Source of the DNA: Symbiodinium natans
Lineage: Eukaryota > Sar > Dinophyceae > Suessiales > Symbiodiniaceae
Direction: 5' to 3'
DNA length: 64,000 bases
Assembly: GCA_905221605.1 (NCBI GenBank)
Contig: CAJNDS010002404.1
Location: 126,001-190,000, forward strand
Of the stretch, positions 32,729 to 44,169 are shown one piece after another. The position numbers and the translations under genes were made by a program. The first letter of the stretch is position 1, and each line of letters starts with the position of its first letter. Under the pieces are notes generated by a model, which was given only the letters and a program-made list of their open reading frames with translations, made no database searches and was not told where the DNA came from.

Positions 32729-34575
32729 ATGGCTGCGGGCTCAGTCTCAACATGTCTCAACCCCACCTCTTTTTTCGGATACATGGATCTCCAGTCTGCC
32801 GATCATGTCCTTGATGTCAATGAAGAGGTGCCTCACGAAGGGGCTTTGGAGCAACAGCCGGGATATGTCAGGGCGAAAGGCAGTGAAGACAACATTGAGT
32901 CCGGGGTTGGAGACGTCAACAAGAACAGCTCTGCAGACATGACCACGCTTTTCACCCTCTTCCCTCAGGATCGCTCAGAGAAGCTTGCCAAGGCAATGTC
33001 TGACATGAGACCCACGCGACCAGAGATTGTCCGTTCCGTTCGTGCGTTCCAAGCATTGCAAAATTTTGGTGCTGCCTTCCGGGGAATTGAGCATGATTTT
33101 TTCTCCATGAGCAAACCAGCGCACAAGATGCAGTTCTGGTCGCACAGCTGGCACGGGTCGACGTCGGCAAAGGTCATCACGCTCTATTTCATTCAGAATG
33201 CCTCCCCGGCTGCGGTCCTTAGCACCATACTGGCTTTCTGTGTGACCATGTTCTTCTATGTCTCACAAATACCAAGCCTTGACCACATGGTCTCTACTTT
33301 ATCTGAGAGGGCCGTGCCCTGCTGCTTTGCGATCGCTTTGGTGACGTACGGACAAGGGTTCTTGCTGTGGCGGCGGCAAGAGGCTGTGTTTGTGGATAAG
33401 CTTTGCATCGATGACTCGGACAGAAAGCTGAAGGCAGAGGGCCTCCTCAGCATTGGCGCCATACTCAAGAGTTCGGACTCAATGCTTGTACTTTGGGACA
33501 AGACCTACCAAAAGCGCTTCTAGACTCGAAAGAGACCTCGAATGATTTGTTTTCTGGTTTTGCTGGTGTTAGGACTGTTACTCGTAGTGTTTTGTAGTAC
33601 TGAGGGGCCGGGCCTAAGAGCAGTGGAGGCTTGTGGTGCCTGTTCGAGATAGCAGCCTTCTTGCACAGCCGCCCAGAGGGGCAGAAGCCGCACCTGATCA
33701 TTAGGCCAACGCTCCTGGGTCCCTTGCTGGCAGCTGCCAGTCTCGCATTCATCTCAGCGACTGGAGCTGCATACGTCTCCGCTTATCTGGCCGATGTCAC
33801 TTCCGAAAACAATGGCCCGATTCTGCCATTTTGGCTGCTTCTCGGACTCGTCACTGTGCTGGTCCATTTTAGGATTGCCGAATTAGCTCGCCGGTATTGC
33901 CGAGAAGTCGAGAACTTGTCGCAGGAGCTGCGGGACTTTCGGCTCGACGACGCTATGGCCTGGTGCTGCTCTGTTGGCCACGTTCATCCGGTCTCTGGTC
34001 AGTCACTTCATTGTGACCGAGCAGTCGTGCAAAAGTGCATTTGCAGTTGGTTCGGATGTGTGGAGGAGTTCGAGAGGACTGTCCGGACGGAGGTGCTAAA
34101 TACATTGAATAGCCAGCTTTCAACAGCACTGATCTCCTACCTCCGCATAGTTCAAGCCTCACCGTGCATTTTGTGGACATTTGCCGACTTTTCTGTTAAG
34201 CCAATGCGTAGAGGTAATGTCGATACGGGCATATGGATGCTGTGCCGCGGCTTTGCCTACTGGCTGGGCGTGGTCCCGGCATTGTTTGCGGGCCTCTACA
34301 AGTTGGCTTACCTCTTGCGTCGGGCGAGAAGGTCTAGGAGTTTGGACAAGTTGTTGTCGCTGATGCTGGCTTGTTTTGGCGTTTGCTTCTTCGTGTGCGT
34401 CGCACTTGTGGAAGGGGCCCTGTTTAGGTTGCTCCGACACTGGTTGCCCGCGACAGCTTTCGGAGCCATTTTCTGCTCGAGCACCTTCACTTTGGCTGCT
34501 TTGGTCTGGCGCTGCTTTCCAAATCACATTGCACAGAATGGAGCTGTAGACTGTGCAGATAGCATGGCCGGTTGA
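32729..34575 (+). CDS. Multipass membrane protein with TIR-like motif, two exons
   Basis: Exons 32729-33515 and 33629-34575 join in phase to a 577-residue protein. The 113-nt intron is GC-AG (AAGC|GCTTCT ... GTGGAG|GCTTG). The ATG at 32729 directly follows an in-frame TGA. Residues 1-158 are soluble. Hydrophobic helices lie at about 159-181 and 195-214, then at about 290-314, 328-343 and three more near the C-terminus. Between the second and third helices, residues 219-269 read AVFVDKLCID, then a helical stretch, SMLVLWDKTY and finally LWCLFEIAAFL. This order (acidic/Cys loop, hydrophobic strand ending before a Tyr, then WC-x-x-E) is the C-terminal signature of TIR-type signalling domains. 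The rest of a TIR fold is not obvious, so TIR-like is a motif-level call. The splice junction falls inside the motif. The role is unknown; signalling or nucleotide hydrolysis at a membrane is a guess. Confidence 0.75.
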
Positions 34576-35144
34576 AGATTCGAGAGCCGCCTTGCAACCA
34601 GAATGTGGCAGCCCTGCTCAGAAAGAGTGCCTCAAGCGATGACCTGCCCAATGAAGCATGCGGCTGTTTCCCCAAACGACGTGGCAACATTATGGGGGTT
34701 CCAACGTTTCAGGTAAGGCAGATAAGGAGAAGGTAAGGAGGGTCAAGGTGGGGCACCACGGAGGGCCGTTCCGATCTTTCGCTTAATGACTACCGATACT
34801 ATCGCCTAACTTGCATGATAAAGTACTCACAAGTACCCATTCTCATCTCACATGCTGCTATTTTCGGCACGGCACCCGTGTTTTGGGTCAAAATCGTACC
34901 CTCGCCTGGGCGCATCCGTGTTCATTCTGGTCCTGTGCACTTTGTGAGGCTTGATTTGCACCTTGTCACACAACAAAACTGTATGTGGCAAGGACGTACT
35001 TTCCTGCCTCTGGGCTCATGGATGGATTCCCTTCGTGTGTCCGTTCCAAGGGGATCTGCATGAAAAGCAGTGTCCGCTTTGCGCAAACGAATCGAAGGAA
35101 ACTCTAAGGAAACCCTAAACTGCCGACCCTCCGTAAGCCCAGAG

Positions 35145-35220
35145 GATTTCGTCGTGACAAATCACTTGGACGCCGCCTCCGCTGAGATGTTCAGAGGCAA
35201 AGAACCTGAAACCCGAAGAG
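35145..35220 (+). CDS. Candidate exon, unknown
   Basis: Acceptor CCCAGAG|G, donor AGAG|GTATCT. Reads DFVVTNHLDAASAEMFRGKE. C-rich words lie before it and G/TTTAGGG words after it. Gene unknown. Confidence 0.5.
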
Positions 35221-35312
35221 GTATCTCAGAGTTTTAGGGATTTCGGCTTTCAGGTTGGGGTCCTCAAACTTGTGTTCCAGGTTTAGGCTTGCGTCCGAGT
35301 GCGTAATTCAGG

Positions 35313-35362
35313 AGGTTTAGGGCTTGTTCCCAACGGCAGGTTTAGGGCTTGTTGCCAACGGC
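35313..35362 (+). repeat. 25-bp tandem duplication containing TTTAGGG
   Basis: Two adjacent copies of a 25-bp unit (AGGTTTAGGGCTTGTT plus nine more bases) differ at one position. The duplication includes a plant-type telomere heptamer. Confidence 0.85.
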
Positions 35363-35423
35363 TCGTTGACTCATTGCCCTGCGTTCGTTGAATTGTGGGA
35401 AACTTTTGGGGCTTTCGGGCAGG

Positions 35424-35527
35424 CGCAGCTGTCTAGCCTAAGGCCCGACAAGCATCGCGGACTGCAACATGTTGCGTGGCACCTGTCTGCTCGCGAGGCT
35501 TGCCGCGGGATGCTGCTCTTGAGGCCT
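35424..35527 (+). CDS. Candidate exon, weak
   Basis: Open, coding-like segment AQLSSLRPDKHRGLQHVAWH continuing to LSAREACRGMLLLR. Borders uncertain. Confidence 0.3.
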
Positions 35528-36009
35528 ATAACGTGGCGTGTTTGTTTTGCAGGCTTGGGTTTGGCAGCAGGTGTGCTGCTGAGGGCTTCAGGGCTCTGCA
35601 GCCGTGCCATAGTCCATAAAAGCAACCAGAAATGTGTTGCTCGAGTTGGCTGCTGCCTTGAGTCGCTGATTGATCCATGCAATTTAACCTGCAGGAGGCG
35701 GGCCTCAACACCTGAGCCTTCTGAATCCCGACACATCCGGGCGTCGGATTCCGTTGCAGGTCATGGGCTTCACGGCCGGGATCTGAGGAGGCTAAGCAGT
35801 TAACCTCAAGGAATCCTGGTCCGCAGCTCTGATCTGATTCGGAGGTTTCAGACATGGCTGTGCCGTGCCATCGCGGCGAGATTCGCATCTAATCAAAGCA
35901 GAACAGTGCTTGTCTTCGCAGGGGCCTGGGTTTCTGGTAAGGGCGCCCGGTCGTTGGTCCTGCAGTTTCCCGGTCCTCTCCATCTGTCCGCTTGGTCCTC
36001 CGGTCCGCT

Positions 36010-36330
36010 GGCCCTTAGTCTTGGTATCATAACTTATAGATTACCTTTACTAGTATAATTACCATTACCATGGACTTGAACTTGTCCTATTAGCAGTACT
36101 TGACTGCTTCTGGTAGTACTGCTAAATATCATTGCCACTCTACTGACTGGGATCGTGACTATTAATAGTATGGACATCACCACAGTTGTTTTATCGCTAC
36201 TTTACTAGCATTATTTCTAGTCGACTAATTTACTTGTCATATTTTCTGTTATGTTTACTGTTACTAACCATCTTTTACTATAACTACGATTACTTCGATT
36301 AGTAGCATTACTAGCTGTAATTAACAGCAT
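36010..36330. repeat. AT-rich degenerate trinucleotide tract
   Basis: A 320-bp island of much lower G+C than its surroundings, made of ACT/ATT/TAC/TTA-like triplets with many substitutions. It looks like an old, decayed triplet microsatellite. No coding potential. Confidence 0.7.
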
Positions 36331-36666
36331 GTGCAACAATTGTAATTGCTATTGCTTGGCGATGCTACACTTTAAACAGAGAGCTTGCAGCTTGTTTATG
36401 GATGCCCAACGCTTGGAATGCAGACAAAGTGTTGCATCATGTCGCACCTGTTCCCGCTGCCCTCTTTTGGACATGCATTCTTTTATTTGCATCGTTTGGA
36501 GCCTTTGTGCGACCTGCGAACAGCATCCCGAGTGCCTGCGCGCGGCCAGAAATGGGCAGTATCAAGCCTGCGACGAGCCGCCCCCTCCGGACCCCGCCGA
36601 TTCCTTCGCTCCCAAAAGCTCTAGCATCATAAAGTTTCAAAGGGTGTCGCTCCGAGGCCGGTGCAG

Positions 36667-36746
36667 ATGGCAACGCCTTCCTTATCAAGGAGGTGCTTCT
36701 GAATGTCTGCACGGATCCTGAAAGCTTCCACAGCATGAACGGATGA
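36667..36746 (+). CDS. Candidate terminal exon
   Basis: After GGTGCAG the frame reads GNAFLIKEVLLNVCTDPESF and ends HSMNG then TGA. Good codon use and a stop suggest the last exon of a gene. Upstream, a hydrophobic frame near 36450 (ALFWTCILLFASFGAFV) might belong to it; unproven. Confidence 0.4.
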
Positions 36747-36967
36747 ACGCTTGCAGCGACAGACTCAACAGACCCTATGGGCCTATGTTTTCATTCCACC
36801 CCCGACCTGCTTGTCGAATATTGTGGCATGAAGCTGCCTCAAACCACGTACATCCACGCTTAGAGGCCAATCCTGCACATCTAACACTCCATAGTTTCAA
36901 AGCCTTTTCCTATACGAGAGTGTCTGTGGTTGTCGTGTCCTTTGTGTACACAGCGGAACATCACGAG

Positions 36968-37082
36968 CTGTGAAGATCCGGAGGCGTCCGATGCCTCCGA
37001 GGAGGTGCGACGGCGCATCGACACACGCGCGACGCCGGAAAAGAGTATGTTTCTGCCCCTGGCGCCTGGGTGCGCCGTCTGA
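36968..37082 (+). CDS. Candidate exon, acidic/basic segment
   Basis: Reads EDPEASDASEEVRRRIDTRA and continues to a TGA at 37080-37082, or to a donor before it. It lies 0.7 kb upstream of the first TraB-like exon and could encode part of its N-terminus; inference from position only. Confidence 0.4.
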
Positions 37083-37209
37083 TGTGTAGCCTTTGAGACG
37101 AAATGAACTAGTGGAGGGTAATTTTCCGGTTTACCTTGAGCGATTCTCATTCCACACCGGAAGACATCGTTGCTCGTTTTCCCTTCTAAGTTTGGTGGCA
37201 TTCCGGGAC

Positions 37210-37470
37210 TTACTGTCGGAGGTGTGGGAGAAGAACAGCTCTATACGCCCGTCCCCACAAAGCGTATAAGACTGTCACCGTCCGAAGCAACGATATTCGA
37301 CATGCCTTGGATTCGTATTGATGGAAAACGGGGTCCTAAACAATATCAATCGACTTTAGAGGAATCTGTAGATGCAGACCCTCTGGTTACTTGCACTGCC
37401 AGCCCCGGCGATGAAAACCCCACAAGACCTGCAAGACCCTCTCCCAGCCTACTCCCGAAGCGCCGATAGA
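37210..37470 (+). CDS. Open segment, weak coding candidate
   Basis: An uninterrupted frame reads TKRIRLSPSEATIFDMPWIR and onward. No ATG, splice borders or family could be identified; it may be chance. Confidence 0.25.
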
Positions 37471-37775
37471 TCCTGCCATGCGGGTAGCATGTCGGCGTGC
37501 AGCTGCATCCGCCAGCACGCTGCCGAAACAGGCGATTCGCTTAGAGGTCCTTGCCGCTGACCAGAGCCGCTTAACCTTGACAATTCTGCCCATCCTGCCT
37601 CTAGGTCGCGAGCTGAGCTGGCAGTTGGCTACTTTCTTGGAGCTTCTCAGTATAGGGTATAGGGCTTAGCGGCTGCTCCTGTCTAATGAAAGTACCTACA
37701 ACCCCTCGAACCCAACATACCTTCGAGCTCCAATCCCTCAACCCGGAACCTTAGGCTCTGAGCCCCAAACTGCAG

Positions 37776-39683
37776 GCACGGTCGCCTGTCGGGTCCGGGA
37801 GGAGGCGAGGAAGCTGCCCAGGCCATCAGCGCAATGGCTCCACGCCAGGTGAGGTGGGTTCCGAAGAAGATGGGGTCGAAGCCAATGAAGTCCTCTCGGC
37901 CCCACACCGTTGGGGCTCAAGGTGTTAGGAAACTCAGTGTATGGCTTAGCCACGAATTGAGTTGCTTGCCGTATGAGCAGGATTGCTTGTGATTGCTTGC
38001 ACCTGTTTATGTGTACACTCCCAAACGCTCTACGTAGACTCATGCTTACAGGCCCAAAGCCCTTCGTCCTCCCAGCTACTTAGCCCCAAGAAGAACTTGG
38101 GCCTTCAACCCTAAACTGCTCTCTGGCTGCAGGTAATGGTCGAGCTGTGCCAGCTACGCTACGGGCAACTCCTGACATCCATGCGGATGGGCTTGCCGTT
38201 GCGACCGCCATCGATCCTTGCGTGTGTTTTTGGGAATTTCAGGGCCTAGGGGGTTTCTCCGTTGATTGTCGCAAAAACGTGGCAGGGCTTTCCCGAACTT
38301 TGGGTTCTTGTTGGCTTCGGGCGCCCATTCTAGGGGCATGTAGCATGCTGTTGTGTTGCAAAAGCGGTGCCCTCACCTCGGTCCCGTTCCCATGCTCCTC
38401 GTGAAGTGCAGAAGTGTCGTCGCGTTTTAGGCGCTGGCCTTGGGGTGCTTTTTGGTGTCAAATTGTTTTATGGGGTCATCTTAGATAGCTCCTGGTGCGC
38501 TCTTGGAATGCGGTTGAAGTGGTCTTGGACTGCTTCGCGTCTACACGGCACCATGGTTGTGTGCACTTTGAGGCTTAGGTGGGTGCTGGCTCCCAAAGTG
38601 TGAGTAGGGGCCGCTGACGTGCATCGTAAGGAGAACAGGTTCTTCAAGGCAAGAAAAATAGCCGAGAGATGTTCTACGTGCTTGATCGTGCTTGGGGATC
38701 GCCACGAGACTCTAGACTCTAGACTTGAGGATGTTGGACGGTTCCTGGCAAGAGCCTGTCTTTTTTTCGCGAACGAAACCAGGAGAATGGCTCATGTTCA
38801 GCGATGTGCGATGCAGGATACGATGGCCATCCCAAACCTCTGAAGCGCAAAGCCGCAGCCCCACTATTGAGCCCTGAGCCCATAAATCAAAGAAAGAGCC
38901 AAGGAAGCTGGACCTGCTTGGCAACGTCCATGGTGGGCTTCTCCAACATGAGCTTGCGCCGATCCTAGAAGCGGCACGGAAGGTTGGCTCGGCCGTCCTT
39001 CCCATCGATCGGCCGCAGAAAGCCACTCGGAGCCGGGTGGCTCACCGGCTTTGGCATCCGAAGCTGCTCCAGGGCCTGTTGTCCTTTGCCGGCTACTCCT
39101 TGCAGAGGCAGCGCGACCACCTGTCGCCAGCGCTGCCCTTGGACGCGGAAGAGATCCGTCGCGAGTTGGAGCGGTGTTGTCCGGTAGCACATGACGTTTT
39201 GATCGACGAGCGTAGCTTTTACCTGGCACAGCAAGTGGCCGTCTGCTCCGTGCCCGACGCTGACGTCGCCATTGTTTGCAGTGCACCGATGAGTGAGCAC
39301 TTGGTCACAGCGCTCCGCCGAGTGCCTGACATGTGCAAGCCCGAGGAGCGGGCGCCAAACATTCTCCACGAAACCCCTACGGCCCTACGGATTGGAATGA
39401 TTACAGACTAGAGAGATCTGAACAGTTCTGAACACCTGGATTGTTTTTGTTGTCCTGTTGTCCTCTCGAGGACCCTCAGGCCGGGGCCACCAAGCTGCTG
39501 AAGTTGGCGAAGCGCGGGGTGCCAGTGTGGCCCCTTTATGCCTTTGCCTATGGCCTGGTCCCTGCGGGCCTTACTGTCTATGCAGGTGCATGCTTCTGGG
39601 ATTCCTTCTTGTATCCAGCCTTGTTTGAGGAACTGTCGTCCGACAGTGGCTACAGCGGCCACAGCCAGCAGCCAGGGGCATGA
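37776..39683 (+). CDS. TraB family protein, four exons (5' end missing)
   Basis: Exons 37776-37848, 38133-38221, about 38904-39342 and 39480-39683 (TGA). Exons 1-2 and 2-3 join in phase: EEAAQAISAMAPRQ-VMVELCQLRYGQLL and PPSILA-KLDLLGNVHGGL. The sequence follows the TraB/PrgY/GumN-type fold of TraB-domain proteins: helix before PxxVMVELCxxR, then GGLLQHELAPILEAARKVG, the PIDRPQKATRSR segment, and VLIDERSFYLAQQV with the conserved DER. The last exon holds LLKLAKRGVPVWPLYAFAYG and a hydrophobic stretch that may anchor the protein in a membrane, then a Ser/Gly tail. Donors at exons 1 and 2 are GT; the donor of exon 3 is not settled (phase allows GC at CGG|GCGCCA or GA at GAG|GAGCGG). Exon 1 begins mid-codon, so upstream exons exist. 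Eukaryotic TraB proteins include mitochondrial/ER contact and outer-membrane proteins; the role here is unknown. Confidence 0.75.
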
Positions 39684-41829
39684 GCCGTTTCTGCGCAGTC
39701 TGATAACAGACGAAAAGGCTCGGAGTGTACTGACCGAGGTCTTGAGAAACCTTGCTAGGACTTCATGAGACGGCACTTCAGCAACACTTCATGCTGAAAG
39801 AACTTAGGCTTCATTCTGGCCATGCTCTGTATCTCTACACGACTACACGTAAATTGGCTCAGCTCGAAATAGTTTTAGGTTCGGGGGCTCATTCCCTCAC
39901 TCCCTCCAGGACGCAAATGCCGTACATCCCTCGCAAGGAAGGTAGAAGCCAGAGCCAGCACCTGCAGTCATGCTAGAGTGAGCAAAGGCACGCAATCCCA
40001 ACAAGCAACAGCAACCCGGTCCAAAGCCACGCTCGCGCCAAGAACCTCCCAAGAGGCCCTGAAGACTTGAAGAAAGCACCTTGTCGAGGACCCTCACCGG
40101 ATCGCTTCCGTAGGCCACGACGGGCACCTGTGCCGGGCCTGGGCTTTTGGGTTGTGAGCGCACAGGTTTTATGCATGTTTATGCCGGGTCCATAAGGGTT
40201 GAACACCAGAGAAAGCATTCGGAAGAAGTGGAAGCATTCGGAAGAAGTGGTGTTCTTGGCTTCGCGTGACGACGTTGATGAGAATTCAACTGCCCCAGTT
40301 CGATGTAGGTTCGTCATGATATGGGAGGCGTTTCTTGGGCTTCACACCTAGAATACATGTGCCTGCGCTGCCTTCTGGAGATGAGCTTCCTAAACCCAAA
40401 TGCGCCTCGAGGTCCGAGCATTAAGGCTTGTAGAAGTTAGCATTTCTTGTGGGCAACCTGTAGCGGGGGTTCGAGCGGGCTTGCGCCTTAGGGTAGATTG
40501 AGCCTTTTGGCAACGCTTTGTGTGCACTTCGAATGCGAAACCCCGCAGACCCAAAAGCCCAACACTGTTTAGAGTTTCATGTGTGAATGGAACTAGGCGC
40601 CTTCGGTTCCACGTAGCCTTCTCGGGAAGGATTGGGAAGCCCTCGCAATGCCTCGATCTATAAGAACTGTATTTACAACAAGTGTCCTTCACAATCCACC
40701 AGCTTCAGTGCTTTGCCCTGTAAGTTTCAAGATGAACTTGTATGACGCTTCTTTAGGTTTCCGTAAACCAGGAGTGTTCCCGAGAGCTTCGTGCAGTAAG
40801 AGTTCGAGGGAAGTGGTAGGAGCAAGAAGTAGCAAGAAGTCCTTGTGCTCCTTGTGTGGTGAGTTTGCTGCTTGCTCTTGCACAGCAGTTCGAATGGTGA
40901 TTGGTCCACAAATTCAAAGACGGGCATCAGAGCGGATGGTGACCTTTAGGAAGATACAGAGCGACCCAAGCGCTGGAATGCGGCCAAGCCAGGCCCAAGT
41001 CATACACGATTAACATTCAACGCTACTCAGACTGGCCGGCCTCCGCAGACATCTCTCAGCCGAGCCTGGTTAAGAGTTGTCCTGTCGCATGGCAAGCCTG
41101 CTGTGTCCGAGCCTCAACAGGTAGCTGGAAAATGATTACACTTGAGGAACTTGCAATGATTCGGCGGCTTCATGGGGGTTTGAATGGTGATTGGGCATTC
41201 AGTGTTCTTTCATTCTACTGTCTCCCTTTCATTCTACTGTTCTCCAGCGCCGCAGGCATTTGTCATGCGCCGGGACAGGGGCGCCGGGACAGGGGCACCG
41301 GGGAATCCTTCCAAACCCCAGAGCGCAAGCTCCAAGCTCTAAAGCCCAAGTGCCGGAGACGCAGGTGGCCCATGGAGCAGGTGGACGGGCACGCGTTTCC
41401 CAGGCAAAAACTGAAGGCACTGGGATTTTCGCGTAGCAACTTCGGGTGCCAGATGGTTTTCTGGAATGAGTTTCATACACTCGGACCCAGAGTAGACCCT
41501 TATTCCCTTGTTTTCGGGTTCAGGCGTTCACTTATAAGCCCCTTTAAACCAAAAAGGGTACCTTTTTTATTCCTAGCTTACTCTTGGGCCTGGTTCAGGT
41601 TTTCGAGATTCGTGCTTAGGACCGTTGAGGGCTCGGCATTTCTAGCAGATCCTAGTTACGGCCTTGGTTCTTCGTAGTTGTTGCGGAGCCAGCTTGGGCC
41701 ATTCCACGGTTTACACGTTCTGGGCTGAAGCCATGCATGCTTCATGAACAAAGTCCTAGACCGGCCGATGTCTGACAAAGCCTACGAAGCCCAACTTAGG
41801 CTCAAACTTGTTGAGCGCTCATGGTCAGG
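39684..41829. other. No gene recognised
   Basis: A 20-bp direct duplication lies at 40213-40252 (GCATTCGGAAGAAGTGG repeated), and a short GGGACAGGGGCGCC repeat at 41272-41305. The open frame at 41132-41677 has no recognisable protein features. Confidence 0.4.
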
Positions 41830-41990
41830 TCGTTGCAGTGAATGGGAATGGGGACGGTCCTCAGACTGCAGAGTGGCTCGGCACGCAGCAATCGCAGCAA
41901 TCTCTTGCGTTCCCAGTCCGTATTCGCAAACAGGACCCTAGCAGGCCCTCTTCCGTCAACAAGTGCATCAGTGCTCCCAGAATCCTTTAA
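41830..41990 (+). CDS. Open segment, weak coding candidate
   Basis: The frame reads VVAVNGNGDGPQTAEWLGTQ followed by a basic segment. Plausible composition but no borders or family. Confidence 0.25.
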
Positions 41991-42046
41991 GTCGACCACA
42001 GTAGTTTTCTGAATTAGGGTACCTTTCGGGGTCCTTCTTTTAAGGG

Positions 42047-42135
42047 TGCCGTAATATATGTATATATATATAATTATATATATATATAGTTTTTATATTT
42101 ACACATATATATATATATATATATATATATGTGTA
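42047..42135. repeat. (TA)n palindromic tract
   Basis: Two TA runs are joined by an AT-rich centre and bounded by TGTATA and TATGTG. They are self-complementary and able to extrude a cruciform. Confidence 0.9.
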
Positions 42136-42680
42136 GCGGTATACATATAGGACGCAAACAGGGACCCTACTTTTACAGAACTACCCATAGAAGGCCCTAA
42201 GCCAGGGAAGCCAGCACGAGACTTTTGTCTTGCAGGCTAGAGGATGCCATGCGTGCGAACCTCGCTCCTCGGCTTTGGGTGAGAAGTTGTCGGCTTATAA
42301 TGTACGATCCTAATCCCTGGCTGTAAATTGTCCTCATGCTTTGGATGCAGCCAAACTTGGGGGGTGGCCAGTATTGGGCCAATTGCGGGCTCCAGTTACT
42401 CCCAGGAAGTGCCATGCACGTCACTGGCAGGAACGGTAGAGGCAAGCCTCCCAAAGCCTAAAGAAACAGAAGCAAAGTCCAACCCTCTGAGGCGGGAGAA
42501 ACTTCCAGCAAACTGCACTGCGAAGTGTTTCCACTTTCCTGCGCCCCCTTCTCTGGAGTACATGTTGATTTGGTTTTGTGGTTTTCCGGTTTGCAGTAGG
42601 GCTAAAGCAGTGCTTTCCCGAGATGAACTTCAACAGAAACACGCATTTCTTTCAGCTTGAAAAGTGACTTCGCACCCAGG

Positions 42681-42746
42681 AGCAGCTGCGCACATGGCTG
42701 GCCGAGCAGGAGCTGCAATCCCAAGAGTCTGAGCACGCTCAAAGAC
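42681..42746 (+). CDS. Candidate exon, coiled-coil
   Basis: Acceptor ACCCAG|G; reads EQLRTWLAEQELQSQESEHA, strongly helical. The 3' border is uncertain. Confidence 0.45.
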
Positions 42747-43050
42747 TCTCCTCTCTGTCGACTCACCTGAGCACGGTTCTGATCTTCAGCTCGCTTCAAG
42801 ACCCTACATCATCCGCTTTGAGCAGCATATTACAATCTTTCACAAAGCCCCTCAACTTTGCCCACATGCAACCCAAACAAAGTGAACCGAGTCAAAGTAC
42901 AACGACATGTGCAGAATGCTTTGGTTGTCGAAGCCTCTCTCTTTGGGATCCTGGCTGTCACGCATGACTGCACGACTGCCAGACTCCACCCATAGACCAT
43001 GGGTACCGAACCCAAACACAAAAGTTGGATCTCAACTTGTTCAGTCAAGA

Positions 43051-43090
43051 GGAGCTGCGAGAGCTCCAGCAATTTGCAGAGGCAGCTTGG
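43051..43090 (+). CDS. Candidate exon, helical
   Basis: Reads EELRELQQFAEAAW; the preceding NLFSQ may be included. Possibly the same helical protein as the exon at 42681. Confidence 0.4.
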
Positions 43091-43302
43091 AGGATTATGT
43101 GATGGGGCTAAACTTGGTGGGGCTTGCTACGTTTTGCTGTTTCAGGGTACTTGCTTTGCGGATGCGGCTCAGGATCCGGATGCCCACTGCGACGAGTCTG
43201 CCCCTCCCTTTCCTCCTGGCTTGAATCTATGCCCGGTGCATCCTCACACTCAATCCTAAGTTCAGCCTGGACCCCAAGCTCTAAGACCCCGACGCTGCCA
43301 CA

Positions 43303-43401
43303 ATGCCGTCAGCAGCCTCCACGCAGGTGGAGCGCCTCTTTCTGGAGCTGGCAGAGCCGGGGCCAGAGCCCCAGAAAGTCGACAGCTGCGGGTTTAAGAA
43401 G
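43303..43401 (+). CDS. Candidate exon with possible start codon
   Basis: Thirty-three codons from ATG to a GT donor (AAG|GTGACG): MPSAASTQVERLFLELAEPG and on to VDSCGFKK. The donor is followed by a strongly G-rich tract with repeated TAGGG. It may be the first coding exon of a gene or an internal exon starting at AG|CAGCC. Confidence 0.5.
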
Positions 43402-43576
43402 GTGACGGAGGAATGTGATAGGCCTAAGGCGTCTGTAGGGCGTATAGGGCGGAGGGCTTTGAAGTAGGGCATGTTGGTAGAAGGTGGATCGTTGGCTTTC
43501 TGTGTACTCTACCGGACGGACGAAAGTCAGGATGTCGGAACTTCTCATCGTTTTCAGTTGTCTCTTGCTTTGGGGG

Positions 43577-43609
43577 CAGGGGGGGGGGTGGGGGGGGTTG
43601 GGACCCAGT
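43577..43609 (+). repeat. G-rich homopolymer cluster
   Basis: Several G runs of 4-9 are separated by single bases. A potential quadruplex in an intron. Confidence 0.8.
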
Positions 43610-44100
43610 TTTTTTTGTTTAAATGTGTGTGGGCTCAAGCCCCGTGAAACGCAGCACTTAAATCGACCCCTGTTGGGTTTAGAGTGGCTCTCGGCATGCC
43701 GGTTGCTTTGGGGTTCAGAGATTTGTGGCTTATGAAGGGTTTTAGTAGGTGAAAGGGCTTGGCGATTCGGGTACAGGGTTTTGGGCATTGGTGGGACGCT
43801 TCGAGTAAAACTCTGTGTAATGCGGAGGATTGTCGGAGTTTCAGGGGCACCGTCGACGCTAATCTAGTGAATCCTAATCCCGACGAAGGCTCACATGCTG
43901 CTGCCGCTGGCTCAATCCTTGACAGCCCTACATAGGCTCTGTGCCTCCAAACCTGGACCGCCTGAACCCTTAAACTCTATGAATACCTTCAAGTTTGAGG
44001 GCTGGAGTGCCTTTGTGTTTTTACATAGAAATCTAGCCCTGTATGGACCATGAAGCCATGCAACCCCATGGTCCCTCCAGCTTTCCAGCCCCGAGCCCAG

Positions 44101-44169
44101 AGCACTTCTCCAGCCATGCGGGGTTTCGCGCCGCTTTTGAACCGGCGCGCCTTGTTAGGAGCCGTTGCA
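44101..44169 (+). CDS. Candidate exon, unknown
   Basis: Acceptor CCCAG|A, donor TTGCA|GTGAGA. Reads HFSSHAGFRAAFEPARLVRS. Gene unknown. Confidence 0.45.

Noticed and set aside
33820-33840. GCCATTTTGGCT, a 12-base match to the spliced leader
   Set aside because: It lies inside the coding exon of the TIR-like gene, encoding a membrane helix, so it is taken as chance.
35324-35803. 159-codon + strand frame
   Set aside because: It starts inside the TTTAGGG duplication and has mixed composition. Only the part at 35424-35527 looks coding, so the whole frame is not annotated.
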